In this document: positions 1-6,945 of the stretch, in pieces
Layout of the letters: each line of letters begins with the position of its first letter
Numbering within the stretch: the first letter of the stretch is position 1
From: Chloroflexota bacterium
GTDB taxonomy: Bacteria; Chloroflexota; Anaerolineae; JAADDB01
DNA length: 7,374 nucleotides
Direction: 5' to 3'
Assembly (NCBI GenBank): GCA_013154135.1
Contig: JAADDB010000223.1
Coordinates: 1-7,374, forward strand
Notes under the pieces: generated by a model
The model's database searches: none
What the model was told of the DNA's origin: nothing
The model's input: the letters and a program-made list of their open reading frames with translations, nothing else
Program-made: the position numbers and the translations under genes

Positions 1-23
1 CGAGCATCGCTACACACGGCCCA
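1..23 (+). repeat. CGAGCATCGC module, partial copy
   Basis: The window opens inside a copy of a module seen also at 340-367 and 5716-5738. Shared features are 'cgag(c/a)atcgc(c/t)aca(a/c)acg' followed about 20-30 bases later by the ACTCGTT heptad array. The CCGGCCGA that begins the other copies is cut off by the window edge. Confidence 0.6.
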
Positions 24-44
24 CGGTGGCATCCCGCCCTTTTT

Positions 45-65
45 ACTCGTTACTCGTTATGCGTT
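45..65 (+). repeat. Heptanucleotide array, 3 units
   Basis: Three contiguous 7-base units, ACTCGTT, ACTCGTT and ATGCGTT, belong to the A(A/C)TCGTT family found at five other places in this window. All copies are intergenic and in the same orientation. Confidence 0.7.
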
Positions 66-114
66 AGAACTTCGCCCATCCCGGCCGACCTCTCCTTTCA
101 GCCAACCTCATCTT

Positions 115-149
115 ACTTGTTAATCGTCAATCGTTAATTGTTACTCATC
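115..149 (+). repeat. Heptanucleotide array, 5 units
   Basis: Five contiguous units: ACTTGTT, AATCGTC, AATCGTT, AATTGTT, ACTCATC. The phase is unbroken, and the order AATCGTC then AATCGTT is the same as in the arrays at 5828 and 7160. Confidence 0.8.
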
Positions 150-157
150 CCCCATCG

Positions 158-206
158 CCCGGGGCTGAACCCCCGGGCTAAATTCGGGAAGCCCCCTGCG
201 GGGGCT
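158..206 (+). repeat. Two-hairpin GC-rich repeat element, copy 1
   Basis: The 49-base element holds two stem-loops. The first pairs CCCGGGG (158-164) with CCCCGGG (171-177). The second pairs AGCCCCC (190-196) with GGGGGCT (200-206) around a TGC loop. A second copy at 5620-5668 matches at 44 of 49 positions, and all five differences fall in unpaired bases (166, 167, 180, 185, 198). The second stem is followed by CTCTTT, which is too weak a T-run to call a terminator. Confidence 0.8.
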
Positions 207-264
207 CTTTCGGCCCTCACTCCACCCCTCGCGGGTTGGCGGGGGAAAGATCCCAGGCATTTCA

Positions 265-300
265 CCCCTCCTCTCTCCCAATGCTGGGAGAGAGGAGGGG
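265..300. repeat. Perfect 16-bp-arm hairpin
   Basis: The left arm CCCCTCCTCTCTCCCA (265-280) is the exact reverse complement of the right arm (285-300), with a 4-base ATGC loop. One arm is all pyrimidine except its last base, so each strand carries a purine or pyrimidine tract. It lies about 130 bases beyond the glgC2 stop codon. No T-tract follows on either side, so it is not a classical intrinsic terminator. Similar CTCTCCC/GGGAGAG palindromes are common intergenic repeats in many GC-rich genomes (recollection, not searched). Confidence 0.85.
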
Positions 301-339
301 ACCAAGGGCGTTGTGGGGGATACGAGCAAAAGTGTATGA

Positions 340-367
340 CCGGCCGAGCATCGCCACAAACGGCCCA
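340..367 (+). repeat. CCGGCCGA-led repeat module, copy 2
   Basis: The module begins CCGGCCGA (340-347) and runs through 'gcatcgccacaaacggccca'. The 5716 copy shares CCGGCCGAG, ATCGCCACAAACG and a heptad array downstream. The same CCGGCCGA lead also precedes heptads at 81-88 and 5797-5804. Confidence 0.65.
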
Positions 368-390
368 CAACGACCTCCAGCCAATCCCTT

Positions 391-425
391 ACTCATTAAT
401 CGTTAATCGTCAATCGTTACTTTTC
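391..425 (+). repeat. Heptanucleotide array, 4-5 units
   Basis: Units are ACTCATT, AATCGTT, AATCGTC, AATCGTT and a degenerate ACTTTTC. The array ends five bases before the stop codon of glgC2, which is read from the other strand, so it would form the first part of that gene's 3' untranslated region. Confidence 0.75.
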
Positions 426-429
426 ACTC

Positions 430-1700
430 TCACGGTCTTACGCCGATGGTGGAGCCGCTGGGGACCTCTTTGCTGTGGAATCGGCGTTCCGACGTGTACG
501 GACGCACTACCACGTTGCGGCCCAACACCGCACCTGCGGGCACCCGAGCCTTCTTCCCGATCAGCGTCAGGCCCGTGTTCAGCACGGTGGGAAGCTCCCG
601 GTTGGCCGCGTTTTGCTCATCATCCATCCCCACACGCGCCTCCTCCCCGATGACCGCCTCCTTGTCCACGATGACCTTGTCCAACACCGCCCCCGCGCGG
701 ATCTCCGCGTCCGTCAACACCACCGAATCCCGCACCACCGCGCCCGGCGCGATGCGCACACCCGGCGAGATCACCGACCGGATCACCGTTCCCTCCACCT
801 GGGCCCCGTCGCACAACAGACTTCCCTCAATCACCGCGTTCTCTCCCAGGAGGACGGGAGGGCGTTCCTCGCTCCGGGTGTGGATGACCCATTCCGGGTC
901 GTCCATGTTCAAAGGCGGGATCTCCCCCAACAAGCCCATGTTGGCCTCCCAATAGGCCTGGACCGTGCCGATATCCGTCCAATACCCGAAGAAGGGGTAC
1001 GCGAACAACCGTTTACCCGCTTCCACCAGCGCGGGGATGACTTCCCGACCGAAATCCTTCTGTCGTTTCCCCGGGCCGCTCAGCCAGTCCACCAAAAAGG
1101 AGCGGTTGAACACGTAAATGCCCATGCTGGCCAAGGTGCTTTCTGGACGTTTGGGCTTCTCCTGGAAGTGGGTGATCTGCCCTTCCTCATCCGTCACCAC
1201 GATGCCGTAGCGGTACGCCTCGTAATGGGGCACCGAGTGGACCGCGATGGTCACATCCGCCCGGGTGTCCACGTGGAACTGGAGGAGGGCTCGGTAGTCC
1301 ATCTTGTACACATGATCCCCGCCCAGGATGAGGACCAAGTCCTCCTTTTGCTCCTCCAGGAAATCCAGGTGAAAGCGGACCGCGTCCGCGGTGCCCTTTT
1401 GCCAGCGGATGGCTTCTCCAGGGCGTTTGAGGTACGGTTGGAGCAGGTGGATGCCCCCGGTAGTGCGGTCCAAGTCCCAGGGGCGCCCCGCGCCGATGTG
1501 TTCGTTCAGGGAGCGGGGACGGTATTGGGTGAGCACGGCCACGTTGTAGATGTCCGAATTCACGCAGTTGGACAGGACAAAGTCGATGATCCGGTATTTC
1601 CCGCCAAAGGGGATGGCCGCTTCTGTGCGCACATCGGTGAGCACGCTGAGTTTGGGACTGGCCCCGCCGGCCAGGATCAGCGCTACCGCGTTCATCTCGT

Positions 1701-1704
<4 letters not shown>
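430..1704 (-). CDS. GlgC/GlgD-like ADP-glucose pyrophosphorylase paralog, probably non-catalytic subunit
   Basis: The 424-residue protein has the full family architecture: an N-terminal nucleotidyltransferase domain (about 1-270) and a C-terminal left-handed beta-helix (about 285-400). It retains the catalytic-Asp motif GGDHVYKMDY (128-137, D130) and the glucose-1-phosphate lysine in QEKP (K183). The nucleotide-binding signature is damaged: GGxGTRL has become GGASPKL (K18 at the Arg position) and RxKPA has become RTEAA (E28 at the Lys position). In the potato large subunit the same two positions are also substituted (K44 and T54), and that subunit is regulatory. The start ATG lies in an ATGA overlap with the stop of the upstream paralog, with GGAGG at 1712-1716 seven bases before it. 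Inference: a regulatory partner in a heterotetramer with the 1701-2975 product. It could instead be an enzyme with altered substrate use. Confidence 0.85.
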
Positions 1705-2975
<1,271 letters not shown>

Positions 2976-2981
2976 GGAATG

Positions 2982-2988
2982 CCTCCTC
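2982..2988 (-). promoter_or_regulatory. Ribosome binding site of glgC
   Basis: GAGGAGG on the minus strand lies six bases before the ATG at 2975. It is a near-ideal Shine-Dalgarno sequence and fixes that start. Confidence 0.8.
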
Positions 2989-3021
2989 GCTGATTGACGG
3001 ACACATCAAAGTGTTTGTACT

Positions 3022-3044
3022 CCGATGCCCATAATGGGCACCGG
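3022..3044. promoter_or_regulatory. 23-bp palindrome upstream of glgC, possible operator
   Basis: The inner arms TGCCCAT (3026-3032) and ATGGGCA (3034-3040) are perfect around one central base. A single mismatch (3025/3041) is followed by CCG/CGG, giving 10 of 11 paired positions. It sits between the putative -10 box at 3054-3059 and the glgC ribosome binding site, close to the expected transcription start. That is a typical place for a repressor operator. A short 5' leader hairpin is the alternative. No regulator gene is visible in the window. Confidence 0.5.
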
Positions 3045-3053
3045 TTCCTGTTT

Positions 3054-3084
3054 GCTATAGCGTGACGAGTAAGAGGTGTGTCGT
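3054..3084 (-). promoter_or_regulatory. Possible promoter of the glgC pair
   Basis: On the minus strand, ACGACA (3079-3084, four of six matches to TTGACA) and TATAGC (3054-3059, four of six to TATAAT) are separated by 19 bases, which is longer than the optimal 17. The site is about 80 bases upstream of glgC, in the only sizeable spacer of the minus-strand block. The spacing makes this call weak. Confidence 0.3.
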
Positions 3085-3193
3085 TACCCCATGCTCTTTT
3101 CCGGCCCAGGCCGAGGACGTGGACGTCCCGCCGGACCCGCTTGCGGCCAAGGCTCGACCGGGTTTTGGCCTCCTCGTATGGCCGGTCCTGCCC

Positions 3194-4216
3194 TTACCCC
3201 TTGTGCGGCAGGGAGATGGGGACGGGCTGCCCCGTCCGGTATGATTGCCATGCCGCATGGCCCATGATCACGGGCACAAGGCCATCCCAACCGGACACCT
3301 GGGGGGGTTGATCTTCGAGCACGGCCCGGACAAACGCGCGCATCTCTTCGGTGTAGGCCTCGGTGTACCGTTCGGTGAAGAAGTGGACGGGCTTGGGGCC
3401 GTGGAAGCCCGTGCCATCGACCACGGTGGTGAAATCCGGCGGCTTGTTGCCGACCATGATCATGCCTTCGGAGCCGAACACCTCGACCCGTTGGTCGTAA
3501 CCGTACGCGGCTTTGCGGCTGTTGTCAATGGACACCAGGGCTCCCCCGCGAAAGCGGAGGCTGATGAGCGCGGTGTCGATGTCCCCCGCGTCGCGGATGG
3601 CCGGGTCGACGAACACGCCCCCTGTTGCGTAGATGGTCTCGGGCTCGTCGGCCAAGAGAAAGCGACTCATGTCGAAATCGTGAATGGTCATGTCCAGGAA
3701 GATGCCGCCGGACACGCGGATGTACTCGATGGGCGGGGGCGCGGGGTCGCGGCTGGTGATGCGCACCAGGTGGGGTTCACCGATGTGTCCTGCCGCGATA
3801 AGGTCCCGGGCCCGCCGGAAGCTGGGGTCAAAGCGGCGTTGGAATCCCACCTGGAGTTTGACCCCCGCGTCCTCCACCACCTGCAGGAGATGGCGAATAC
3901 GCGCCACGTCCAGGTCCAGGGGTTTTTCGCAGAAGATGTGTTTTCCCGCGCGCGCGGCCATTTCCACAAGGGCCGCGTGGGTGTCCGTGCTGGAACAGAT
4001 GACCACCGCGTCCACATCCTTCCGCTCCAGCACGTAGCGGGGGTCGCCGTACGCGTGGGGGATGTGGTGGGTGTGGGCGATGTGCCGGGCCGCTTCCTCC
4101 ACCACATCCGCGACGGCCAGGATGCGCGCTTCGGGGATATGGGCCTTCAGGTTCTGCACGTGCAATCGGCCAATGCGACCAACGCCGATGACACCTAAGG
4201 ACAAGGTCCGTGTCAT
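3194..4216 (-). CDS. Gfo/Idh/MocA-family NAD(P)-dependent dehydrogenase, inositol 2-dehydrogenase-like
   Basis: The 340-residue cytoplasmic oxidoreductase matches the size of IolG (about 340). The N-terminal Rossmann fold carries GVIGVGRIG (8-16, GxGxxG at 11-16), with D37 at the end of the second strand, which favours NAD over NADP. CEKPLD holds the family lysine K98. LDMTIHDFD gives D175 and H179, spaced as the catalytic Asp and His of Bacillus IolG (K97, D172, H176). A C-terminal alpha/beta substrate domain follows from about 125. AAGGGGA lies seven bases before the ATG. The lipoprotein gene ends 62 bases upstream, so read-through from rplI is plausible. No other inositol-catabolism gene is present, so the substrate could be myo- or scyllo-inositol or another cyclic polyol or sugar. 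Family is secure, substrate is not. Confidence 0.88.
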   Translation of the reverse strand: MTRTLSLGVIGVGRIGRLHVQNLKAHIPEARILAVADVVEEAARHIAHTHHIPHAYGDPRYVLERKDVDAVVICSSTDTHAALVEMAARAGKHIFCEKPLDLDVARIRHLLQVVEDAGVKLQVGFQRRFDPSFRRARDLIAAGHIGEPHLVRITSRDPAPPPIEYIRVSGGIFLDMTIHDFDMSRFLLADEPETIYATGGVFVDPAIRDAGDIDTALISLRFRGGALVSIDNSRKAAYGYDQRVEVFGSEGMIMVGNKPPDFTTVVDGTGFHGPKPVHFFTERYTEAYTEEMRAFVRAVLEDQPPQVSGWDGLVPVIMGHAAWQSYRTGQPVPISLPHKG

Positions 4217-4278
4217 GACGTGTCCCCTTTCGGTGACCTTATGCGCAACCGTCCGCTCGGACGGGGATGGGTGCCCTG

Positions 4279-4818
4279 TTATGGTTCTGTGGACGTGGGG
4301 GTGGGCAGGGGGGAAAGGGTCGGGATGGATTCGGCCACAGGGACGTCATCCAAGCTCCCCAAGGGGCGCACGTCCTTCAGGGCTACCCAACCTGGACGAC
4401 CGGCAAAGCAGCATACGTGCAGCCATTGCCCGTCCGGCGAACGTTCTTCCACGATGAGCTGTTCCCCCGCTCCTGCACTGCCCACGGGTGTGTATTGCTC
4501 CCCCGGCCCGTTGTACCCGATGATCTGGTTGACGACGACTTCTACTTTGGGCAACACGGGGGTGGGCGGCCCGCTGATGGTGGTCACTGTGGACCCCTGA
4601 GGCAGGGCGGTGCTCTCCGCCGTTGGGGGGTGCGTGGGCAGGTATTTGGGCACGTGGGAGGTGGGGGTGAGGGGGATGACGGTGACGTTGGGGGATGTGG
4701 GCACAGGTGTGGGGGCCTTCTTTCCCCCACACCCGGCGAGTGTCAGGCTCAGGATCAGGATGAACAGCAGGATGGTCCCAGGTGTTACCGCGGTTCGCGA
4801 TGTGCTCGATGGTCGCAT
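4279..4818 (-). CDS. Small SH3-domain lipoprotein (Cys-Cys type)
   Basis: The predicted protein has 179 residues. A short basic N-region and hydrophobic stretch (about 14-28) end in the lipobox LAGC, giving lipidated C30 and anchoring outside the membrane. A Pro/Thr-rich linker (31-91) leads to a bacterial SH3-like domain (92-151) with GPG, VG, W132 and the pair C136-C137, then a VPVA..IPT segment and a short PT tail. The domain matches that of the 5959-6924 protein, including the Cys-Cys pair and VPVA..IPT, but this protein lacks that protein's extra C-terminal domain. The start at 4818 has AGAGG (4826-4830) seven bases upstream. An alternative ATG at 4833 overlaps the rplI stop in ATGA and adds five residues. 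The partner bound by the SH3 domain is unknown. Confidence 0.78.
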   Translation of the reverse strand: MRPSSTSRTAVTPGTILLFILILSLTLAGCGGKKAPTPVPTSPNVTVIPLTPTSHVPKYLPTHPPTAESTALPQGSTVTTISGPPTPVLPKVEVVVNQIIGYNGPGEQYTPVGSAGAGEQLIVEERSPDGQWLHVCCFAGRPGWVALKDVRPLGSLDDVPVAESIPTLSPLPTPTSTEP

Positions 4819-4825
4819 GGATGTG

Positions 4826-4830
4826 CCTCT
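4826..4830 (-). promoter_or_regulatory. Ribosome binding site deciding the lipoprotein start
   Basis: AGAGG on the minus strand lies seven bases before the ATG at 4818. The in-frame ATG at 4833 has no comparable site but overlaps the rplI stop codon, so coupled initiation there cannot be excluded. Confidence 0.45.
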
Positions 4831-5429
4831 CATGCTGCTTCTGACGCTGTTTCCTCTTCGTCCCCTGTTTCTTCGGCTGCGTGAGCTTCTGGTTCGCCTG
4901 ATGTTTCCTGGGCCGAGGCTTCCACGGCTTCCTCCGCGGTTCCTTCGGCTTCTTCCCATTCGGGCAGGGTGGGGATTTCCCCTGCTTCGTTGGCCACCCG
5001 GACCACTACTTGGGTGACCACGCCGGCCATCAACCGGATGGGGACTTGGTATTCCCCGAGTTGGCGCAGGGGATGGTCCAATTGGATGTTCCGGCGGTCG
5101 ATTTCGATGCCCGTTTTTTCGTGGATGGCTTCCGCGATGTCGGCTTTGGTGATGGAGCCGTACAGGCGGTTGTTCTCCCCGGCCCGGGCCCGGAATTCGA
5201 GAACAGTGTCCTTGAGCACCGCGGCGATGCTTTCGGCCTGGCCCAGTTCTCGGGCTCGGCGCTGTTCCGCGGCCTTCCGGATTTGGTCCACCTGCCGGAG
5301 TAGGCCTCGGGTCGCGGGTTGGGCGAGCCCCCGAGGGATGAGGTAATTGCGGGCAAAGCCGTTCTTCACTTCTACCACATCACCCGCATGTCCCAGTTTG
5401 TCCACATCTTCCAAGAGTATGACACGCAT
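4830..5429 (-). CDS. rplI: 50S ribosomal protein L9 with acidic C-terminal tail
   Basis: L9 binds 23S rRNA near the L1 stalk base and helps frame maintenance. The N-terminal domain is typical: MRVILLEDVDKLG at the start, then GDVVEVKNGFARNYLIPRG (16-34). A connecting helix runs through about 45-75 and the C-terminal domain lies around 80-147. Family members are usually about 150 residues; this one has 199. The last 50 (150-199) form a Glu/Ala/Thr-rich acidic tail with no predicted fold. The start at 5429 is chosen because it gives the canonical L9 N-terminus and has GGAGGAG (5437-5443) seven bases upstream, so the 28 extra codons reaching to 5513 are not used. The gene is apart from rpsF, ssb and rpsR, its usual neighbours, and is preceded by a repeat-filled spacer. 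Confidence 0.95.
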   Translation of the reverse strand: MRVILLEDVDKLGHAGDVVEVKNGFARNYLIPRGLAQPATRGLLRQVDQIRKAAEQRRARELGQAESIAAVLKDTVLEFRARAGENNRLYGSITKADIAEAIHEKTGIEIDRRNIQLDHPLRQLGEYQVPIRLMAGVVTQVVVRVANEAGEIPTLPEWEEAEGTAEEAVEASAQETSGEPEAHAAEETGDEEETASEAA

Positions 5430-5436
5430 TGCTATG

Positions 5437-5443
5437 CTCCTCC
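5437..5443 (-). promoter_or_regulatory. Ribosome binding site of rplI
   Basis: GGAGGAG on the minus strand lies seven bases before the ATG at 5429. It selects that start over the upstream in-frame ATG at 5513. Confidence 0.8.
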
Positions 5444-5466
5444 AACGGTTTTTTTCAATACGGATG

Positions 5467-5483
5467 GACTCAGGCCCTGAGTC
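5467..5483. promoter_or_regulatory. 17-bp palindrome in the rplI leader
   Basis: GACTCAGG (5467-5474) and CCTGAGTC (5476-5483) form perfect 8-bp arms around one base. It lies 38-54 bases upstream of the rplI start. It may be an operator or, as RNA, a 7-bp stem with a three-base loop. No T-tract follows, so it is not an attenuator of the simple kind. Confidence 0.5.
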
Positions 5484-5504
5484 ATCATGCATCAGGTCCT
5501 GTAG

Positions 5505-5526
5505 TTTAGCCAAACTTTAGCCAAAC
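5505..5526 (-). repeat. Exact tandem 11-bp repeat upstream of rplI
   Basis: On the minus strand GTTTGGCTAAA occurs twice with no gap (5516-5526 and 5505-5515). Eleven bases is about one helical turn, so two protein molecules could bind the same face. It lies about 75-95 bases before the rplI start, where a promoter or activator site is expected. No well-spaced -35/-10 pair was found inside it. Confidence 0.55.
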
Positions 5527-5532
5527 AGCCCT

Positions 5533-5578
5533 GCGGGCCCGTTCAACTCGGTAGTACTTTGTCGGCGGACGGGCCCGC
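5533..5578. repeat. 10-bp inverted repeat with 26-base spacer
   Basis: GCGGGCCCGT (5533-5542) is the exact reverse complement of ACGGGCCCGC (5569-5578), and each arm contains the palindrome CGGGCCCG. Function is unknown; it may be part of the intergenic repeat mosaic. Confidence 0.6.
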
Positions 5579-5619
5579 TCCTTGGCGGAGTGCCGGCGTT
5601 TTCGCCAGGGTCCCGCCCG

Positions 5620-5668
5620 CCCGGGGCCAAACCCCCGGGCTCAATTTGGGAAGCCCCCTTCGGGGGCT
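5620..5668 (+). repeat. Two-hairpin GC-rich repeat element, copy 2
   Basis: Same 49-base element as at 158-206, in the same orientation. Stems are CCCGGGG (5620-5626) with CCCCGGG (5633-5639), and AGCCCCC (5652-5658) with GGGGGCT (5662-5668). All stem bases are identical to copy 1; only loop and joining bases differ. Confidence 0.8.
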
Positions 5669-5683
5669 CTGGCTGACCTCCGG

Positions 5684-5701
5684 GGCGCACGGCCGTGCGC
5701 C
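5684..5701. repeat. Perfect 18-bp palindrome
   Basis: GGCGCACGG is followed directly by its reverse complement CCGTGCGCC, centred between 5692 and 5693. GC-rich palindromes of this kind are familiar intergenic repeats in many bacteria (recollection, not searched). Only one copy lies in this window. Confidence 0.7.
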
Positions 5702-5715
5702 TCTACCGTTCGTAA

Positions 5716-5738
5716 CCGGCCGAGAATCGCCACAAACG
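5716..5738 (+). repeat. CCGGCCGA-led repeat module, copy 3
   Basis: CCGGCCGA (5716-5723) followed by 'gaatcgccacaaacg', matching the copy at 340-367 and the truncated one at 1-23. A two-unit heptad array follows at 5767-5780. Confidence 0.6.
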
Positions 5739-5766
5739 ATCCGAGATGGACGCTCCCGCGCCTTTT

Positions 5767-5780
5767 ACTTGTTACTCGTC
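5767..5780 (+). repeat. Heptanucleotide array, 2 units
   Basis: ACTTGTT followed by ACTCGTC, the shortest member of the heptad family in the window. It follows a CCGGCCGA module as elsewhere. Confidence 0.5.
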
Positions 5781-5827
5781 CTGATCCTTGCCCCTTCCGG
5801 CCGATTTCGACCCGGGGCCGACCCCTT

Positions 5828-5876
5828 AATCGTCAATCGTTAATCGTTACTCGTTAATCATCAATCGTTACTCATT
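5828..5876 (+). repeat. Heptanucleotide array, 7 units
   Basis: This is the longest array: AATCGTC, AATCGTT, AATCGTT, ACTCGTT, AATCATC, AATCGTT, ACTCATT, all in one unbroken 7-base phase. It ends 10 bases before the putative -35 box of the lipoprotein promoter, so it could affect that promoter. Function is not known. Confidence 0.85.
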
Positions 5877-5886
5877 TACCGGGAAT

Positions 5887-5915
5887 TTGACGCAAAGGCT
5901 ATGGTACACGAAAAT
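5887..5915 (+). promoter_or_regulatory. Putative promoter of the SH3 lipoprotein gene
   Basis: TTGACG (5887-5892, five of six to the -35 consensus) and GAAAAT (5910-5915, four of six to the -10 consensus) are separated by exactly 17 bases. The expected start point is near 5922, giving a leader of about 37 bases before the ATG at 5959. Confidence 0.45.
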
Positions 5916-5944
5916 AGGGGCACAAGCAAACACTTGAGACCATT

Positions 5945-5950
5945 AGGAGG
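5945..5950 (+). promoter_or_regulatory. Ribosome binding site of the lipoprotein gene
   Basis: AGGAGG eight bases before the ATG at 5959; a strong Shine-Dalgarno site that supports this start. Confidence 0.8.
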
Positions 5951-5958
5951 ATAGCTCC

Positions 5959-6924
5959 ATGCGTCGGCATCCGGTTCTTTTGGCGGTTGTCGTGTTCCTG
6001 CTGGGGATGATGGTGGTCGCGTGTCATAGCCCCACGCCGGTTTCGGTCCAGGCCCCTACGTCGACACCGGTGTTTCCGCTCAAGCCCACGTTCACTCCCA
6101 CCTTTACCCCGGCTTCCTCCGGCGCACCGACGGAGGCTCCGGCAGGTGCTCCCACGTCCGTGCCAAGTCCCACAGCGCCGGCTTCTGCCACATCTCCCAC
6201 CCCTACCCCTGTTCCGCCCACGCCTACGCCCGCTCAATCCCCGACGCCCACCCCCACGCCCACGCCTTACATTGAGGTGTTGAAAAATCGGGTCAACGTG
6301 CGGCGGGGACCGGGGGTCATATACCCGCGGGTGGGACAGCTCCCGCAGGGGAGCAAGGCGCCCATTGTGGCAAAGGACCCCTCGGGGAAGTGGTGGCAGA
6401 TCTGCTGCGTGAACGGTCAGGAGGCCTGGATAGCCAGCTGGGTTGTGAAGGCCTACAACGATACCAGCCAAGTGCCGGTGGCCCAGAATATACCCACCCC
6501 ACCGCCGACGCCTACCCCGCGACCCACCCCCACGCCCAGACCTCAACCCACGCCCACGCCCGCGGCCCTGTATGAGCGTACCTGGGGCCCTCAGGGTATG
6601 ACCAGCAACACGCCTATTATGACGGTTTGGGTGAAAGTGGCGGATAAAGCGGGTAATCCCATCCCCGGCGTCACAGTGCGCATTTTCCACGGAGGTCGAG
6701 TTATTGGAGAAGCAGTGACTCAGGGCGCCTATCAATACTCTCGGCCGCCTGGCATGGGTTTCTCCCATCAGGCCAACGCGAAGATAGAAATTCCCAATCC
6801 TCCCTCTGGGGAATTCCACATTGTTCTCGTGGAAGGGGGGCGAGAAGTTATCCCGCGCATCGTTTTCTACCGCGGCTCCGAAAGTCCAGGGGCCGAGTAC
6901 TACGTGGCCTTTGTCCGTAAGTGA
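5959..6924 (+). CDS. SH3-domain lipoprotein with C-terminal beta-sandwich-like domain
   Basis: The 321-residue protein starts with a classical lipoprotein signal (1-22, lipobox VVAC, lipidated C22), so it is probably anchored on the outer face of the membrane. A long Pro/Thr/Ala linker (about 24-103, many TPTP units) precedes a bacterial SH3-like domain (104-166) with VNVRRGPG (112-119), W145-W146, C149-C150 and AWIA. A second TP linker (179-202) follows. The C-terminal part (about 220-318) contains VADKAGNPIPGVTVRIF, a pattern seen in Ig-like or carboxypeptidase-regulatory-like beta folds. The SH3 part is related to the lipoprotein at 4279-4818. A ribosome binding site and a possible promoter precede it; it is transcribed away from rplI as a single gene. 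It may bind cell-surface polymers or peptides, but the ligand cannot be told from sequence. Confidence 0.85.
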   Translation: MRRHPVLLAVVVFLLGMMVVACHSPTPVSVQAPTSTPVFPLKPTFTPTFTPASSGAPTEAPAGAPTSVPSPTAPASATSPTPTPVPPTPTPAQSPTPTPTPTPYIEVLKNRVNVRRGPGVIYPRVGQLPQGSKAPIVAKDPSGKWWQICCVNGQEAWIASWVVKAYNDTSQVPVAQNIPTPPPTPTPRPTPTPRPQPTPTPAALYERTWGPQGMTSNTPIMTVWVKVADKAGNPIPGVTVRIFHGGRVIGEAVTQGAYQYSRPPGMGFSHQANAKIEIPNPPSGEFHIVLVEGGREVIPRIVFYRGSESPGAEYYVAFVRK

Positions 6925-6945
6925 AATCCCAAGGCATAACCCAAA

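Larger units (their letters stand above)
1..429. other. Gene-free spacer made of short intergenic repeats
   Basis: No credible coding region is seen here; the open frames are low-complexity and overlap palindromes. The stretch is a mosaic of modules that recur in the spacer at 5430-5958: a 'CGAGCATCGC' type module, heptanucleotide arrays, a two-hairpin element and a long polypyrimidine/polypurine hairpin. It lies downstream of the glgC pair (minus-strand stop at 430). No clear intrinsic terminator with a U-tract is visible for that transcript, although the palindromes could slow or protect the 3' end. Confidence 0.75.
5430..5958. other. Divergent spacer rplI / lipoprotein, packed with repeats
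   Basis: This 529-bp region has no credible gene. Moving away from rplI it holds a 17-bp palindrome, a tandem 11-mer, a 10-bp inverted repeat, the two-hairpin element, an 18-bp palindrome, a CCGGCCGA module, heptad arrays and the promoter and ribosome binding site of the plus-strand lipoprotein. Its repeat content mirrors the 1-429 spacer. Confidence 0.75.

Noticed and set aside
190..210. Intrinsic terminator at the second hairpin of the two-hairpin element
   Set aside because: The stem is good but only CTCTTT follows, and on the plus strand no gene ends just upstream.
138..653. Plus-strand open frame of 171 codons in the left spacer
   Set aside because: It runs through hairpins and heptad arrays and into the antisense of glgC2; no ribosome binding site or recognisable domain.
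4819..4959. Upstream start of the SH3 lipoprotein at 4959
   Set aside because: It would overlap rplI by 130 bases and add an Arg-rich stretch ahead of an otherwise normal signal peptide.
5430..5513. N-terminal extension of rplI to the ATG at 5513
   Set aside because: L9 proteins begin at MRVILLEDV; a strong ribosome binding site precedes 5429, and the extension covers the palindrome in the leader.
5550..5560. tRNA-like or riboswitch-like element in the rplI spacer
   Set aside because: No cloverleaf or conserved riboswitch core could be traced by eye; only simple palindromes are present.
5828..5876. CRISPR array or DnaA-box cluster
   Set aside because: Units are 7 bases with no spacers, and do not match the DnaA box TTATCCACA.
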